Source: Autumnicola patrickiae
GTDB lineage: Bacteria; Bacteroidota; Bacteroidia; Flavobacteriales; Flavobacteriaceae
Direction: 5' to 3'
Assembly (NCBI RefSeq): GCF_031846525.1
Contig: NZ_JAVRHM010000014.1
Coordinates: 62,001-126,000 of the forward strand
DNA length: 64,000 nucleotides
Part shown: in pieces, positions 16,081 to 23,703 of the stretch
Numbering within the stretch: the first letter of the stretch is position 1
How the letters are laid out: every line of letters starts with the position of its first letter
Made by a program: the position numbers and the translations under genes
The notes under the pieces: model-generated
The model's database searches: none
What the model saw: the letters and a program-made list of their open reading frames with translations, nothing else
What the model was told of the DNA's origin: nothing

Positions 16081-16114
16081 AAAATCCCGCGATTTGAAAA
16101 TCTGCGGGATTTTT
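16081..16114 (+). terminator. Intrinsic terminator after ybaB
   Basis: Ten-base stem AAAATCCCGC/GCGGGATTTT with extra GAT/ATC pairing inside, followed by TTATTTTA. The sequence to 16206 is pyrimidine-rich and holds no gene. Confidence 0.85.
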
Positions 16115-16206
16115 ATTTTACCTTAACTCTTTAACTTTTTTCCTCTTTAGCTTAGAACTTTCCACTCTCCACTTCTACCCTCTAACTTTATACCTCGTAC
16201 TTCCAA

Positions 16207-16728
16207 TCACGCTTCTCCCCTTGCAGGATAGTCTTTTTCAAGAACAAAGTCTATAGCTTTTAAAAGTTCATCAAATTTTGGTCTAGCGAAAGGCATGCTT
16301 TGGATGGAAGCTGCGTAAAGTGTAAAATCAGGTTTTATAAGGAATAGTCCGGGTTCAAAGAAAACTTCCGGTTCTTCAGATTTAACACCTTCAGAAATGT
16401 ATAAATCCCATTTTCGGGCATCTTCAGAAACCAGGTCGTATCCGATAGTAAGATTATCCACATCCCAATCCTGAACAGTCTTTTCTGCACGCTCTTTACT
16501 ATCACCACTCACGCAAATCACGCTCACTCCCTTATCCCGAAATTTATCAACTTTCGTGTTTAGCTCTTCAAGATATTTTTTACATACGGGACAATGGAGT
16601 CCGCGGTAAAAAATGACCATTATAAAATTCTCCGGTTTCTGCTCCCGCAGTTTCCATTGCATTCCGTTGGTGGTATTAACAATAAGTCCGGGTGCCTCTT
16701 TGCGAGGTAATGCATTTTTCATTTTCAA
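16207..16728 (-). CDS. Peroxiredoxin-like (AhpC/TSA) protein
   Basis: 173 residues with a thioredoxin fold: PENFIMVIFYRGLHCPVCKKYLEEL carries a CPVC pair where thioredoxin has CGPC and peroxiredoxins have the peroxidatic Cys. Later strands read VSVICVSGDSKERAEK and GLFLIKPDFTLYAASIQSMPFARP. No signal peptide, so cytosolic. Bacteroidota carry many such 'peroxiredoxin-like' proteins, probably thiol peroxidases; electron donor unknown. Two in-frame starts (16728, 16722) cannot be separated. Confidence 0.82.
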   Translation of the reverse strand: MKMKNALPRKEAPGLIVNTTNGMQWKLREQKPENFIMVIFYRGLHCPVCKKYLEELNTKVDKFRDKGVSVICVSGDSKERAEKTVQDWDVDNLTIGYDLVSEDARKWDLYISEGVKSEEPEVFFEPGLFLIKPDFTLYAASIQSMPFARPKFDELLKAIDFVLEKDYPARGEA

Positions 16729-16874
16729 TTATTTTTGATTTTCTTCAAAATACATAAATGCCCATTCGAAATTTATTAAAAGCCCTATAATCTTCTGTTA
16801 AGGTTGCTCGAAGTTTGGAGTTTGGAGTTCGGAGTTATGCAATGCTGAAAGAAGTTCAGCATCTAAAATATACT

Positions 16875-16904
16875 ACAGGCCGATAATTGCCATTTTTGAC
16901 CTGT
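16875..16904. repeat. Short intergenic palindrome (AAATGGCAAT family)
   Basis: ACAGGCCGATAAT, then loop TGCC, then ATTTTTGACCTGT: a 13-base stem with three mismatches. Same core and layout as the hairpin at 10917-10942. It lies in the 258-base gap between the peroxiredoxin-like and threonine aldolase genes; that gap also holds a triple TTTGGAGTT-type direct repeat near 16808-16836 and no gene. Confidence 0.7.
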
Positions 16905-16986
16905 CGCTTTTAACGCTAATGCGAGAACTAAAAACGTCGCGACTCCGCTTGAAGTGACAAAACTCCAAACTACAAACCAAGAACTT

Positions 16987-18021
16987 TTAAAGCTCGATCA
17001 TTTTTATCACTTCGAGAAAACGCTGATGCAATTCTTCAGAATAATCTAGGTGCGTTACAATCCGGAGCTTGCCCTGGCCCATATTACTTATCCTGATATT
17101 CTCCTTCTGAAGCTTTTTCAGAAATTCTGCTTCATCTGAAGGATTTTTTAGGTAGAAAATGACAATATTGGTTTCTACCGGCTCTACTTCGCCAACATAA
17201 TCCTGCTTTTTCAGTGTCTCTCCTATTTCCGAAGCTCGTTTATGATCTTCAGCAAGACGCTCCACCTGGTGATCCAGGGCATAAACTCCTGCAGCTGCCA
17301 TAAATCCGATCTGTCGCATGCCGCCACCAAGCACTTTACGAACCCTAATCGCATTTTTCATAATATCGTGGTTACCAATAAGTACTGTACCTATTGGTGT
17401 TCCCAATCCTTTGGAAAGACAAACCGAAATAGTATCGAAAACTTTTCCGTATTCCTTTGGATCTTCATTTTTTGCCACGAGAGCGTTAAAAAGCCGCGCC
17501 CCGTCCAAATGAAGCCCCAAATTATGCTCGTCACAGACTTTTCTGATCTTTTTAAACTCTTCAAAATCATAACAGGCTCCGCCGCCTTTATTGGTTGTAT
17601 TTTCCAGGCAAACAAGCGTAGTAAGCGGACTATGATAGAAATCCGGGGGATTGATGTTTTCCTCAACCTGAGCTGCGGTGATCATCCCGCGGTGGCCGTC
17701 TACAAGCTTGCAAGAAACTCCGCTGTTAAACGATGCACCTCCGCCTTCATAATTAAAAACATGCGCCCATTTATCACAAATTAACTGATCTGCAGGTTGG
17801 GTGTGTAATTTTATCGCTGCCTGGTTAGCCATACTTCCTGTTGGGAAAAATAAAGCCTCGTCCTTCCCGAACATTTCGGCTAATTTTTTCTCTAATTTAT
17901 TTACCGTAGGATCTTCTTTGTAGACATCATCCCCCACTTCTGCAGACATAATTGCCTTCAACATTCCTTCAGTGGGACGGGTAACCGTATCGCTCCTTAG
18001 ATCTATTTCCTGCTCTTTCAT
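16987..18021 (-). CDS. ltaE: Low-specificity threonine aldolase
   Basis: 344 residues, fold-type I PLP enzyme that splits threonine to glycine and acetaldehyde. Typical start IDLRSDTVTRPTEGM, then FFPTGSMANQ, LENTTNKGGGACYDFEE, HLDGARLFNA (PLP-binding Asp) and Schiff-base Lys204 in CLSKGLGTPIG, followed by RKVLGGGMRQIG. Full length and no missing motif. It stands alone on the minus strand, divergent from the ATP-grasp operon. Confidence 0.95.
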   Translation of the reverse strand: MKEQEIDLRSDTVTRPTEGMLKAIMSAEVGDDVYKEDPTVNKLEKKLAEMFGKDEALFFPTGSMANQAAIKLHTQPADQLICDKWAHVFNYEGGGASFNSGVSCKLVDGHRGMITAAQVEENINPPDFYHSPLTTLVCLENTTNKGGGACYDFEEFKKIRKVCDEHNLGLHLDGARLFNALVAKNEDPKEYGKVFDTISVCLSKGLGTPIGTVLIGNHDIMKNAIRVRKVLGGGMRQIGFMAAAGVYALDHQVERLAEDHKRASEIGETLKKQDYVGEVEPVETNIVIFYLKNPSDEAEFLKKLQKENIRISNMGQGKLRIVTHLDYSEELHQRFLEVIKMIEL

Positions 18022-18274
18022 TTTACATTTTCTTTTTCCGTAGAATTTATTTTAATGCGGAATCTCTTAAAAACCCATTTCTACTGCGGAAATTTCACAT
18101 CAAAGTTAGAGAAAAATGTTTATCCCGCAGAAGGACATTTTCGATAATTGGAAATATAATAATCGCAATAAAGCCGTGCCTGTATTGAAGTATAGACTTT
18201 TATTAACTGCAAATATTATCATAATAGCAGCTGCTAAAAGACTGAAAATTCGTAAATTATGTAAAAAGAAATAT

Positions 18275-19741
18275 ATGAAAGCAAAGCAAAACGAACCTAC
18301 CTTCTCTTCTTATAAAAATGATCCAAAATTTTACGATGAAATTTTTGATGAGAATAACAAGGTAAAGGATGTTTATAAGACATTATTAAATCTCTACAGC
18401 GAACATTCTCCACAGGATTTTGCGATGTTGAATAACAAAGCAAAAGCTTCTTTTTTTAACCAGGGAATAACGTTTCAGGTATATGGGGAACATGAGACTA
18501 AAGAGAAAATTTTTCCTTTTGACCTCTTTCCAAGGATTATAGACCCCGATGAATGGGAACATATTGAAAAAGGTGTTCTTCAGCGGAGTAAGGCTTTAAA
18601 CGAATTTCTCTGGGACATTTATCACGACAAAAAGATCATTAAAGACGGAATTGTTCCCCTTGACCTTATAAACTCTTCAGAAAATTTTTTGGATCAAATG
18701 ATTAATCTTGATCCACCTGGCGGTGTTTATAATCATATTTCCGGAACGGATCTCATAAAACATTCCGACGGAGAATATTACGTACTGGAAGATAATATTC
18801 GCTGTCCTTCTGGCGTGAGTTATGTTATTTGTAATCGTACAGCGCTAAAACGTGCGCTATTCGGGGTGTTTAACCATTATCAGACGCATACGGTCACCAA
18901 CTACGCCGAAAACCTGCTGGAAATTATGGAAACCGTTAAACCACAAGGGGTAGATAGCCCAAATTGCATTGTTATAACACCAGGGGTTTATAATTCGGCA
19001 TATTACGAACATTCTTATCTCGCCAAAGCTATGGGCGTAGAACTTGTGGAGGGTCGGGATCTTTTTGTCGAGAATGACTTTGTGTACATGAAAACCATTA
19101 ACGGACCTCAAAAAGTGGACGTTATATACAGGAGGATTGACGATCAATTTATTGATCCGTTGGAATTTAAACCTGATTCTGCCCTGGGTGTACCGGGATT
19201 ACTTGCGGCCTATCGCAGAGGAAATGTTACACTTGTGAATGCTCCTGGTACAGGAGTGGCCGACGATAAAGCGGTTTATACGTATATGCCGCAAATCATT
19301 AAGTATTATCTCGATGAAGAACCAATACTTAAAAACGTCCACACTTACCACTGCAGCCGACCCGACGAGTTAAAATATGTGCTGGAGAATGTAGATAAAC
19401 TGGTAGTTAAACCGGTAGATGAGTCCGGTGGTTATGGGATTTCCATTGGAAATAAACTTACCAAAGAAGAAATTGAAAAAGTAAAGGAAACCATACAGGC
19501 AAATCCGCGAAAATATATCGCACAACCCATTATGTCTTTGTCTACACATGCTACTTATATAGAAGATGAAGAGTGTTTTGAACCCCGGCATGTAGATCTA
19601 AGAACCTTTACACTTTTGGGTCAGGAAAAATCCTTTGTTCTTAAAGGCGGACTTACACGCGTAGCGCTTCAAAAAGGAAATTTAGTAGTAAATTCTTCCC
19701 AGGGAGGCGGATCAAAAGACACCTGGGTTCTAAAAAAATAA
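18275..19741 (+). CDS. Circularly permuted ATP-grasp protein
   Basis: 488 residues from the ATG at 18275 (MKAKQNEPTFSSYKNDPKFYDE); the preceding 53 codons are basic and non-conserved. It matches the circularly permuted ATP-grasp family (CP_ATPgrasp_2): FQVYGEHETKEKIFPFDLFPRII, SGTDLIKHSDGEYYVLEDNIRCPSGVSY, GVYNSAYYEHSYLAKAMGVELVEGRDL, KVDVIYRRIDDQFIDPLEF, NAPGTGVADDKAVYTYMP, and DKLVVKPVDESGGYGISIG, the ATP-binding segment. ATP-grasp enzymes join a carboxylate to an amine; this group is predicted to make peptide bonds. First gene of a three-gene operon with an alpha-E protein (9 bases later) and a transglutaminase. Substrate unknown. Confidence 0.9.
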   Translation: MKAKQNEPTFSSYKNDPKFYDEIFDENNKVKDVYKTLLNLYSEHSPQDFAMLNNKAKASFFNQGITFQVYGEHETKEKIFPFDLFPRIIDPDEWEHIEKGVLQRSKALNEFLWDIYHDKKIIKDGIVPLDLINSSENFLDQMINLDPPGGVYNHISGTDLIKHSDGEYYVLEDNIRCPSGVSYVICNRTALKRALFGVFNHYQTHTVTNYAENLLEIMETVKPQGVDSPNCIVITPGVYNSAYYEHSYLAKAMGVELVEGRDLFVENDFVYMKTINGPQKVDVIYRRIDDQFIDPLEFKPDSALGVPGLLAAYRRGNVTLVNAPGTGVADDKAVYTYMPQIIKYYLDEEPILKNVHTYHCSRPDELKYVLENVDKLVVKPVDESGGYGISIGNKLTKEEIEKVKETIQANPRKYIAQPIMSLSTHATYIEDEECFEPRHVDLRTFTLLGQEKSFVLKGGLTRVALQKGNLVVNSSQGGGSKDTWVLKK

Positions 19742-19750
19742 AAAAATTAT

Positions 19751-20698
19751 ATGTTAGCAAGAGTAGCCAATAACCTGTTTTGGATGGGACGTTATATAGA
19801 GCGGACCGAACACGTAGCCAGATACTTAAATGTAAATTATTTTTCTTCACTGGATGCACCTAATGAACTTTCACAATCCCGCCAATTTGTCTTAAAATCT
19901 ATGCTATTTATGGCTGATGACGAAGTAGCAGATCCTGAAAAAATATTAAACGAAGAAGAAGTTCTCTATAATATTGGGCTAAATCCTGATAAGAATTATT
20001 CAATTATAAATTATGTGCAGTACGCAAGGGAAAACGCCAATAGTGCGCGTGATCTTATTTCTACAGAATTATACGAAGCTCTCAACCGGTTTTATCACTA
20101 TGTTTTAAAATATCCGCGGGAAAAATTCACTCAAAGCGGTTTATATGAGTTCACTATCAGCGTGTCAGAATCTACTTCTATCCTTCGCGGAAAAATAAGA
20201 GGCACCCTTCTACATGATGAGGTTTACGCAATCATAATGCTGGGAATTAACATTGAAAGGGCAACGCAGGTTACCAGGATCATAAATGCAAAGTATCATG
20301 ATGCTGTTTTGGCACAAGGGAGCTATGGTGACGGGATTAAAAATAGTTATGAATGGATTACACTTTTAAAGTGTATAGAATCCTATGATATGAACAGGCG
20401 ATTTTACCGGAAAACACCAACAAGCTTTACTACTTTAGAATTTCTTATCCTTAACCCAGATTGTCCCCGCTCAATTATGAATAGTCTTAACGAATTGAGC
20501 CGACATATTCAGGTTCTTACGCAAGAGAAAAATCCTTCAAAGGATTCTGTTGCTTTTCTTGTGGGTAAGGTAAAAGCTGAATATGAGTATAAAATAATTG
20601 AAGAAATTGAGGACGATTTTCAAACTTTTATAGAAAAAATATTGAACTCTCTGGTACTCATAGGTCAAAAAATGGAAAAGGAATATTTTAACTATTAA
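19751..20698 (+). CDS. Alpha-E domain protein (DUF403)
   Basis: 315 residues, almost wholly helical, starting MLARVANNLFWMGRYIERTEHVARYLNV, the hallmark of the alpha-E family. Later conserved pieces are YARENANSARDLIS, LYEALNRFYHYV, GTLLHDEVYAIIMLGINIERATQVTRII and SIMNSLNELSRHI. Alpha-E proteins occur almost only beside circularly permuted ATP-grasp and transglutaminase genes, sometimes fused to them; activity not established. Nine bases after the ATP-grasp gene, so co-translated. Confidence 0.92.
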   Translation: MLARVANNLFWMGRYIERTEHVARYLNVNYFSSLDAPNELSQSRQFVLKSMLFMADDEVADPEKILNEEEVLYNIGLNPDKNYSIINYVQYARENANSARDLISTELYEALNRFYHYVLKYPREKFTQSGLYEFTISVSESTSILRGKIRGTLLHDEVYAIIMLGINIERATQVTRIINAKYHDAVLAQGSYGDGIKNSYEWITLLKCIESYDMNRRFYRKTPTSFTTLEFLILNPDCPRSIMNSLNELSRHIQVLTQEKNPSKDSVAFLVGKVKAEYEYKIIEEIEDDFQTFIEKILNSLVLIGQKMEKEYFNY

Positions 20699-20741
20699 TT
20701 CTACAGAAGATGGCTAAATTTGCAGACCTTAAAATCACACC

Positions 20742-21611
20742 TTGGAATACATTATAAAATACAAAGCGCAAAACACCTACGAAGCCTCTGCTAATGGCGC
20801 TTTGTGGCAATTTCTTATCACTCCGGAAGACAATGATAATCAAACATTGGAATATGCTGATTTTCGAAATTCCCTGCAGGTGATAGTAGAGAATTCTATT
20901 AATGGCTTTGGCTTTAAAACCTATAGAATTCAACCCAAACAAGTATTTAAAGAAATAGAATTTGAGGCAGAATTTAAACTTTCTAAGGAGGTCGTAAATC
21001 CCTTTGAAACTATTCCTTCTACAAGTGACGAAGACGCATACCAGCTTTTAGAAACACTTGAGTTTAAGGTAGAACACGAACAGTTCCTAAGAAAAACCCC
21101 TCTTACCTCCATCCCTGCAGAACTCAAAAATAATTTTAGCTTCGATTTGTCCCTGGGTATCTTTGAAAATCTTCAAAAGCTTAATGCATGGATATACAAT
21201 AATTTTAAGTTTAAAGCAGACGTAACAGATGTAGATTCAGATTTAACGGCAGTACTGCAAAATATGAAGGGTGTATGCCAGGATTTTACGCATCTCTTTT
21301 GCGCTTTAGCCAGGGAAAATAAAATTCCGACGCGCTACGTGTCAGGGTATTTGCACCAGGGTCAGGGTTATGAAGGTGATTCCCAAATGCACGCGTGGGC
21401 AGAAAGTTTTATTCCCGGCACCGGCTGGGTGGGATTCGATCCAACCAATAACCTTATAGCAGTAGAAAATCATATAAAAGTTGCACACGGTAAAGATTAT
21501 TCAGATTGTCCTCCTATAAAAGGTCTTGTGTATACTACCGGGGATAATGAAACCACCTATACCGTAGAAGTATCTTCAGAACAGCAACAGCAACAACAGC
21601 AGCAACAATAA
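20742..21611 (+). CDS. Transglutaminase-like cysteine peptidase with TTG start and C-terminal polyglutamine
   Basis: 289 residues. The N-terminal bacterial transglutaminase-associated domain (IIKYKAQNTYEASANGALW) is followed by the papain-like core with Cys in GVCQDFTHLFC, His in QMHAWAES and Asp in WVGFDPTN, so the triad is intact. An in-frame TAA at 20730-20732 leaves TTG at 20742 as the only common start codon. The last nine codons are CAG/CAA (21582-21608), giving nine glutamines. No signal peptide. In this gene set the protein is predicted to cut or transfer peptide/amide bonds made by the ATP-grasp enzyme. 43 bases separate it from the alpha-E gene. Confidence 0.9.
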   Translation: MEYIIKYKAQNTYEASANGALWQFLITPEDNDNQTLEYADFRNSLQVIVENSINGFGFKTYRIQPKQVFKEIEFEAEFKLSKEVVNPFETIPSTSDEDAYQLLETLEFKVEHEQFLRKTPLTSIPAELKNNFSFDLSLGIFENLQKLNAWIYNNFKFKADVTDVDSDLTAVLQNMKGVCQDFTHLFCALARENKIPTRYVSGYLHQGQGYEGDSQMHAWAESFIPGTGWVGFDPTNNLIAVENHIKVAHGKDYSDCPPIKGLVYTTGDNETTYTVEVSSEQQQQQQQQQ

Positions 21612-21676
21612 TTTTTCTGATTGGGCTTTATATTTTATAAAAAAGAGTTATACTTTCGAATAATAAATTTGAATTT

Positions 21677-22774
21677 ATGATTACTACCGATCAGGTAAAA
21701 CTTATTAAAGAAAGACTTTCTGCTTTACATACCCATTTGGATATCGAGCAGAAACAAATCGAAATTCAGAACGAAGAAGAAAAAACCTTTGATCCTGATT
21801 TTTGGAATGATCCCAGAGAAGCTGAAGCTTTTATGCGGACATTGAGAGGGAAGAAAAAGTGGGTGGAAGAATATTTACAGGCAAAAAGCTGGCTTGAAGA
21901 ATTACAGGTTTTGCTGGAGTTTCACGAAGAAGGAGAAGCCTCAGATGAAGATGTAGAGAAGCAGTACAAAAAAATTATTGACCTTCTGGAAGGTGTGGAA
22001 TTCAGAAATATGCTCTCTGAAGAAGGTGATGATTTAAGTGCTGTACTACAAATCACTGCCGGTGCCGGTGGTACCGAAAGTTGCGACTGGGCACAGATGC
22101 TTATGAGGATGTATATGATGTGGGCAGAAAAGCAGGGCTATAAAATTAAAGAACTTAATTACCAGGAAGGTGATGTGGCCGGAATTAAGACTGTGACCCT
22201 GGAAATTGATGGTGAATATGCCTTTGGATGGTTAAAAGGAGAGAATGGAGTCCACAGGTTGGTGAGAATCTCCCCATTTGACAGTAATGCAAAGCGCCAT
22301 ACATCTTTTGCTTCAGTATATGTTTATCCCCTTGCAGATGAAAGTATAGAAATAGAAATTAATCCATCAGAAATTTCATGGGAAACTATGAGATCTTCAG
22401 GAGCGGGAGGACAAAATGTGAACAAAGTGGAAACAGCAGTACGTCTTCGACATGCACCCACAGGGATTGTGGTGGAAAATTCTGAAACCCGTTCTCAGCT
22501 GGAAAACAAGAATAAGGCCATGCAGCTGTTAAAGAGTCAGTTATACGAAATAGAACTTCAAAAGCAACAGGCACAGCGAAGAGAAATTGAAGATTCCAAA
22601 ATGAAGATTGAATGGGGATCTCAGATCAGGAATTATGTTATGCATCCTTATAAACTGGTGAAAGATGTGAGAACTGCAGAAGAAACCGGAAATGTAGACG
22701 ATGTGATGGACGGCGAAATTGATAATTTCCTGAAGGCTTTTTTAATGATGACCGGACAACGGAATGATCATTGA
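21677..22774 (+). CDS. prfB: Peptide chain release factor 2
   Basis: 365 residues. Release factor that ends translation at UGA and UAA: stop-codon motif SPF in VRISPFDSNAKRH marks RF2 rather than RF1, and GGQ at residues 244-246 (SGAGGQNVNKVET) is the peptidyl-tRNA hydrolysis loop. Domain 1 (FDPDFWNDPREAEAF) and the C-terminal MHPYKLVKDVRTAEETGN are typical. The frame is continuous: the programmed +1 frameshift (CTT TGA C near codon 25) found in many bacteria is absent, the site reading CAT TTG GAT. Single-gene unit after the transglutaminase operon. Confidence 0.97.
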   Translation: MITTDQVKLIKERLSALHTHLDIEQKQIEIQNEEEKTFDPDFWNDPREAEAFMRTLRGKKKWVEEYLQAKSWLEELQVLLEFHEEGEASDEDVEKQYKKIIDLLEGVEFRNMLSEEGDDLSAVLQITAGAGGTESCDWAQMLMRMYMMWAEKQGYKIKELNYQEGDVAGIKTVTLEIDGEYAFGWLKGENGVHRLVRISPFDSNAKRHTSFASVYVYPLADESIEIEINPSEISWETMRSSGAGGQNVNKVETAVRLRHAPTGIVVENSETRSQLENKNKAMQLLKSQLYEIELQKQQAQRREIEDSKMKIEWGSQIRNYVMHPYKLVKDVRTAEETGNVDDVMDGEIDNFLKAFLMMTGQRNDH

Positions 22775-22842
22775 TAATAACTAAAAAACCTTTTGATATT
22801 AAATTGAATTGTTTATTTTAAACAGTGAAAATTAAATAAAGA

Positions 22843-23184
22843 ATGATTACGGTTTACCACAATACAAGATGTAAAAAATCCCGGGAGGGTTTAGAAGTTG
22901 TAAAAGACTCTGGTAAGGATTACAGAGTCAGGGAATATTTAAAAGTTCCATTAACAGAAGAAGAACTTTCAGCACTTATTGATAAAATGAACATCTCACC
23001 TATTCAGCTTGTGAGAAAGAATGAAAAAGCTTGGAAGGAAAATTATAAAGAGATAGATCTAAGTGACAGGGAGCTTATTTCTGTAATGGTAAAAAACCCT
23101 AAACTTATAGAACGACCCATTGTGGAGAATGATCGTAAAGCTGTAATTGGAAGACCAGCATCAGATATTGAGGAGGTTTTGTAA
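22843..23184 (+). CDS. ArsC/Spx-family reductase
   Basis: 113 residues with a thioredoxin-like fold: MITVYHNTRCKKSREGLEVV has the single active-site Cys of glutaredoxin-dependent arsenate reductases. YLKVPLTEEELSALIDKM and the 'RP' strand LIERPIVENDRKAVIGRP carry the conserved arginines that bind the oxyanion. Family members are arsenate reductases or stress adaptors; without other ars genes nearby, arsenate resistance is uncertain. 31 bases before the next gene. Confidence 0.85.
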   Translation: MITVYHNTRCKKSREGLEVVKDSGKDYRVREYLKVPLTEEELSALIDKMNISPIQLVRKNEKAWKENYKEIDLSDRELISVMVKNPKLIERPIVENDRKAVIGRPASDIEEVL

Positions 23185-23214
23185 GAACAGTCAGAAAACA
23201 AAAAAAATATAACT

Positions 23215-23586
23215 ATGAAACTGCAGCAAAAAATAGGATTTTTAAGCCTGGCAGGTGTATTGGCCGCCGGCTATTATTTTTATACCAAATTATATATTCA
23301 GGAACAACAGCGTCAGGAAATTAAAGACGTTGCCGAAGAACTGGCTTATGCATGGAGACCAAAGCTTGGCCTTACCATAGATCAGGTTCATGGATTCGAG
23401 AACCTTATTATAGAATACACGATCAAGAAGAACGAAGTTCTTAGTTCTTCACTTAATCACGAAAAACAAATCAGGCAACTTAAAGCGATTCAGAAAGAAG
23501 AACATTTAAAAATGCAGAAACTCTTATCTGAGGATCAATTCAACACCTATTTGACAGTAAATAGAAATTTAACTAAAAAATCTTAA
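23215..23586 (+). CDS. Membrane-anchored or periplasmic helical protein, Spy/CpxP-like pattern
   Basis: 123 residues. One N-terminal hydrophobic segment (residues 8-26, IGFLSLAGVLAAGYYFYTK), then charged helices. LGLTIDQVHGF, KQIRQLKAIQKEEHLKMQKLLSEDQFNTY recalls the LTxxQ helical arrangement of Spy/CpxP-type periplasmic proteins, but the match is only in pattern. It follows arsC-like closely and may be co-transcribed. Function unknown. Confidence 0.6.
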   Translation: MKLQQKIGFLSLAGVLAAGYYFYTKLYIQEQQRQEIKDVAEELAYAWRPKLGLTIDQVHGFENLIIEYTIKKNEVLSSSLNHEKQIRQLKAIQKEEHLKMQKLLSEDQFNTYLTVNRNLTKKS

Positions 23587-23703
23587 ACTGTTATCAACTT
23601 AAACAGAAGCTTTTAACATAATTCCCTGCTGCTTTAACGGAAACTTAACCCTTGTTGATTAAACTATTTTAATCCTGCACGGTCAAAGGGTAAAATTTAT
23701 CTA

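Noticed and set aside
17242..17784. 180-codon plus-strand frame opposite the threonine aldolase
   Set aside because: Lies on conserved aldolase coding sequence and has no coherent protein features.
21582..21608. CAG/CAA repeat as a CRISPR-like or tandem array
   Set aside because: Plain codon repeat with no spacers; no CRISPR arrays or cas genes were seen in the window.
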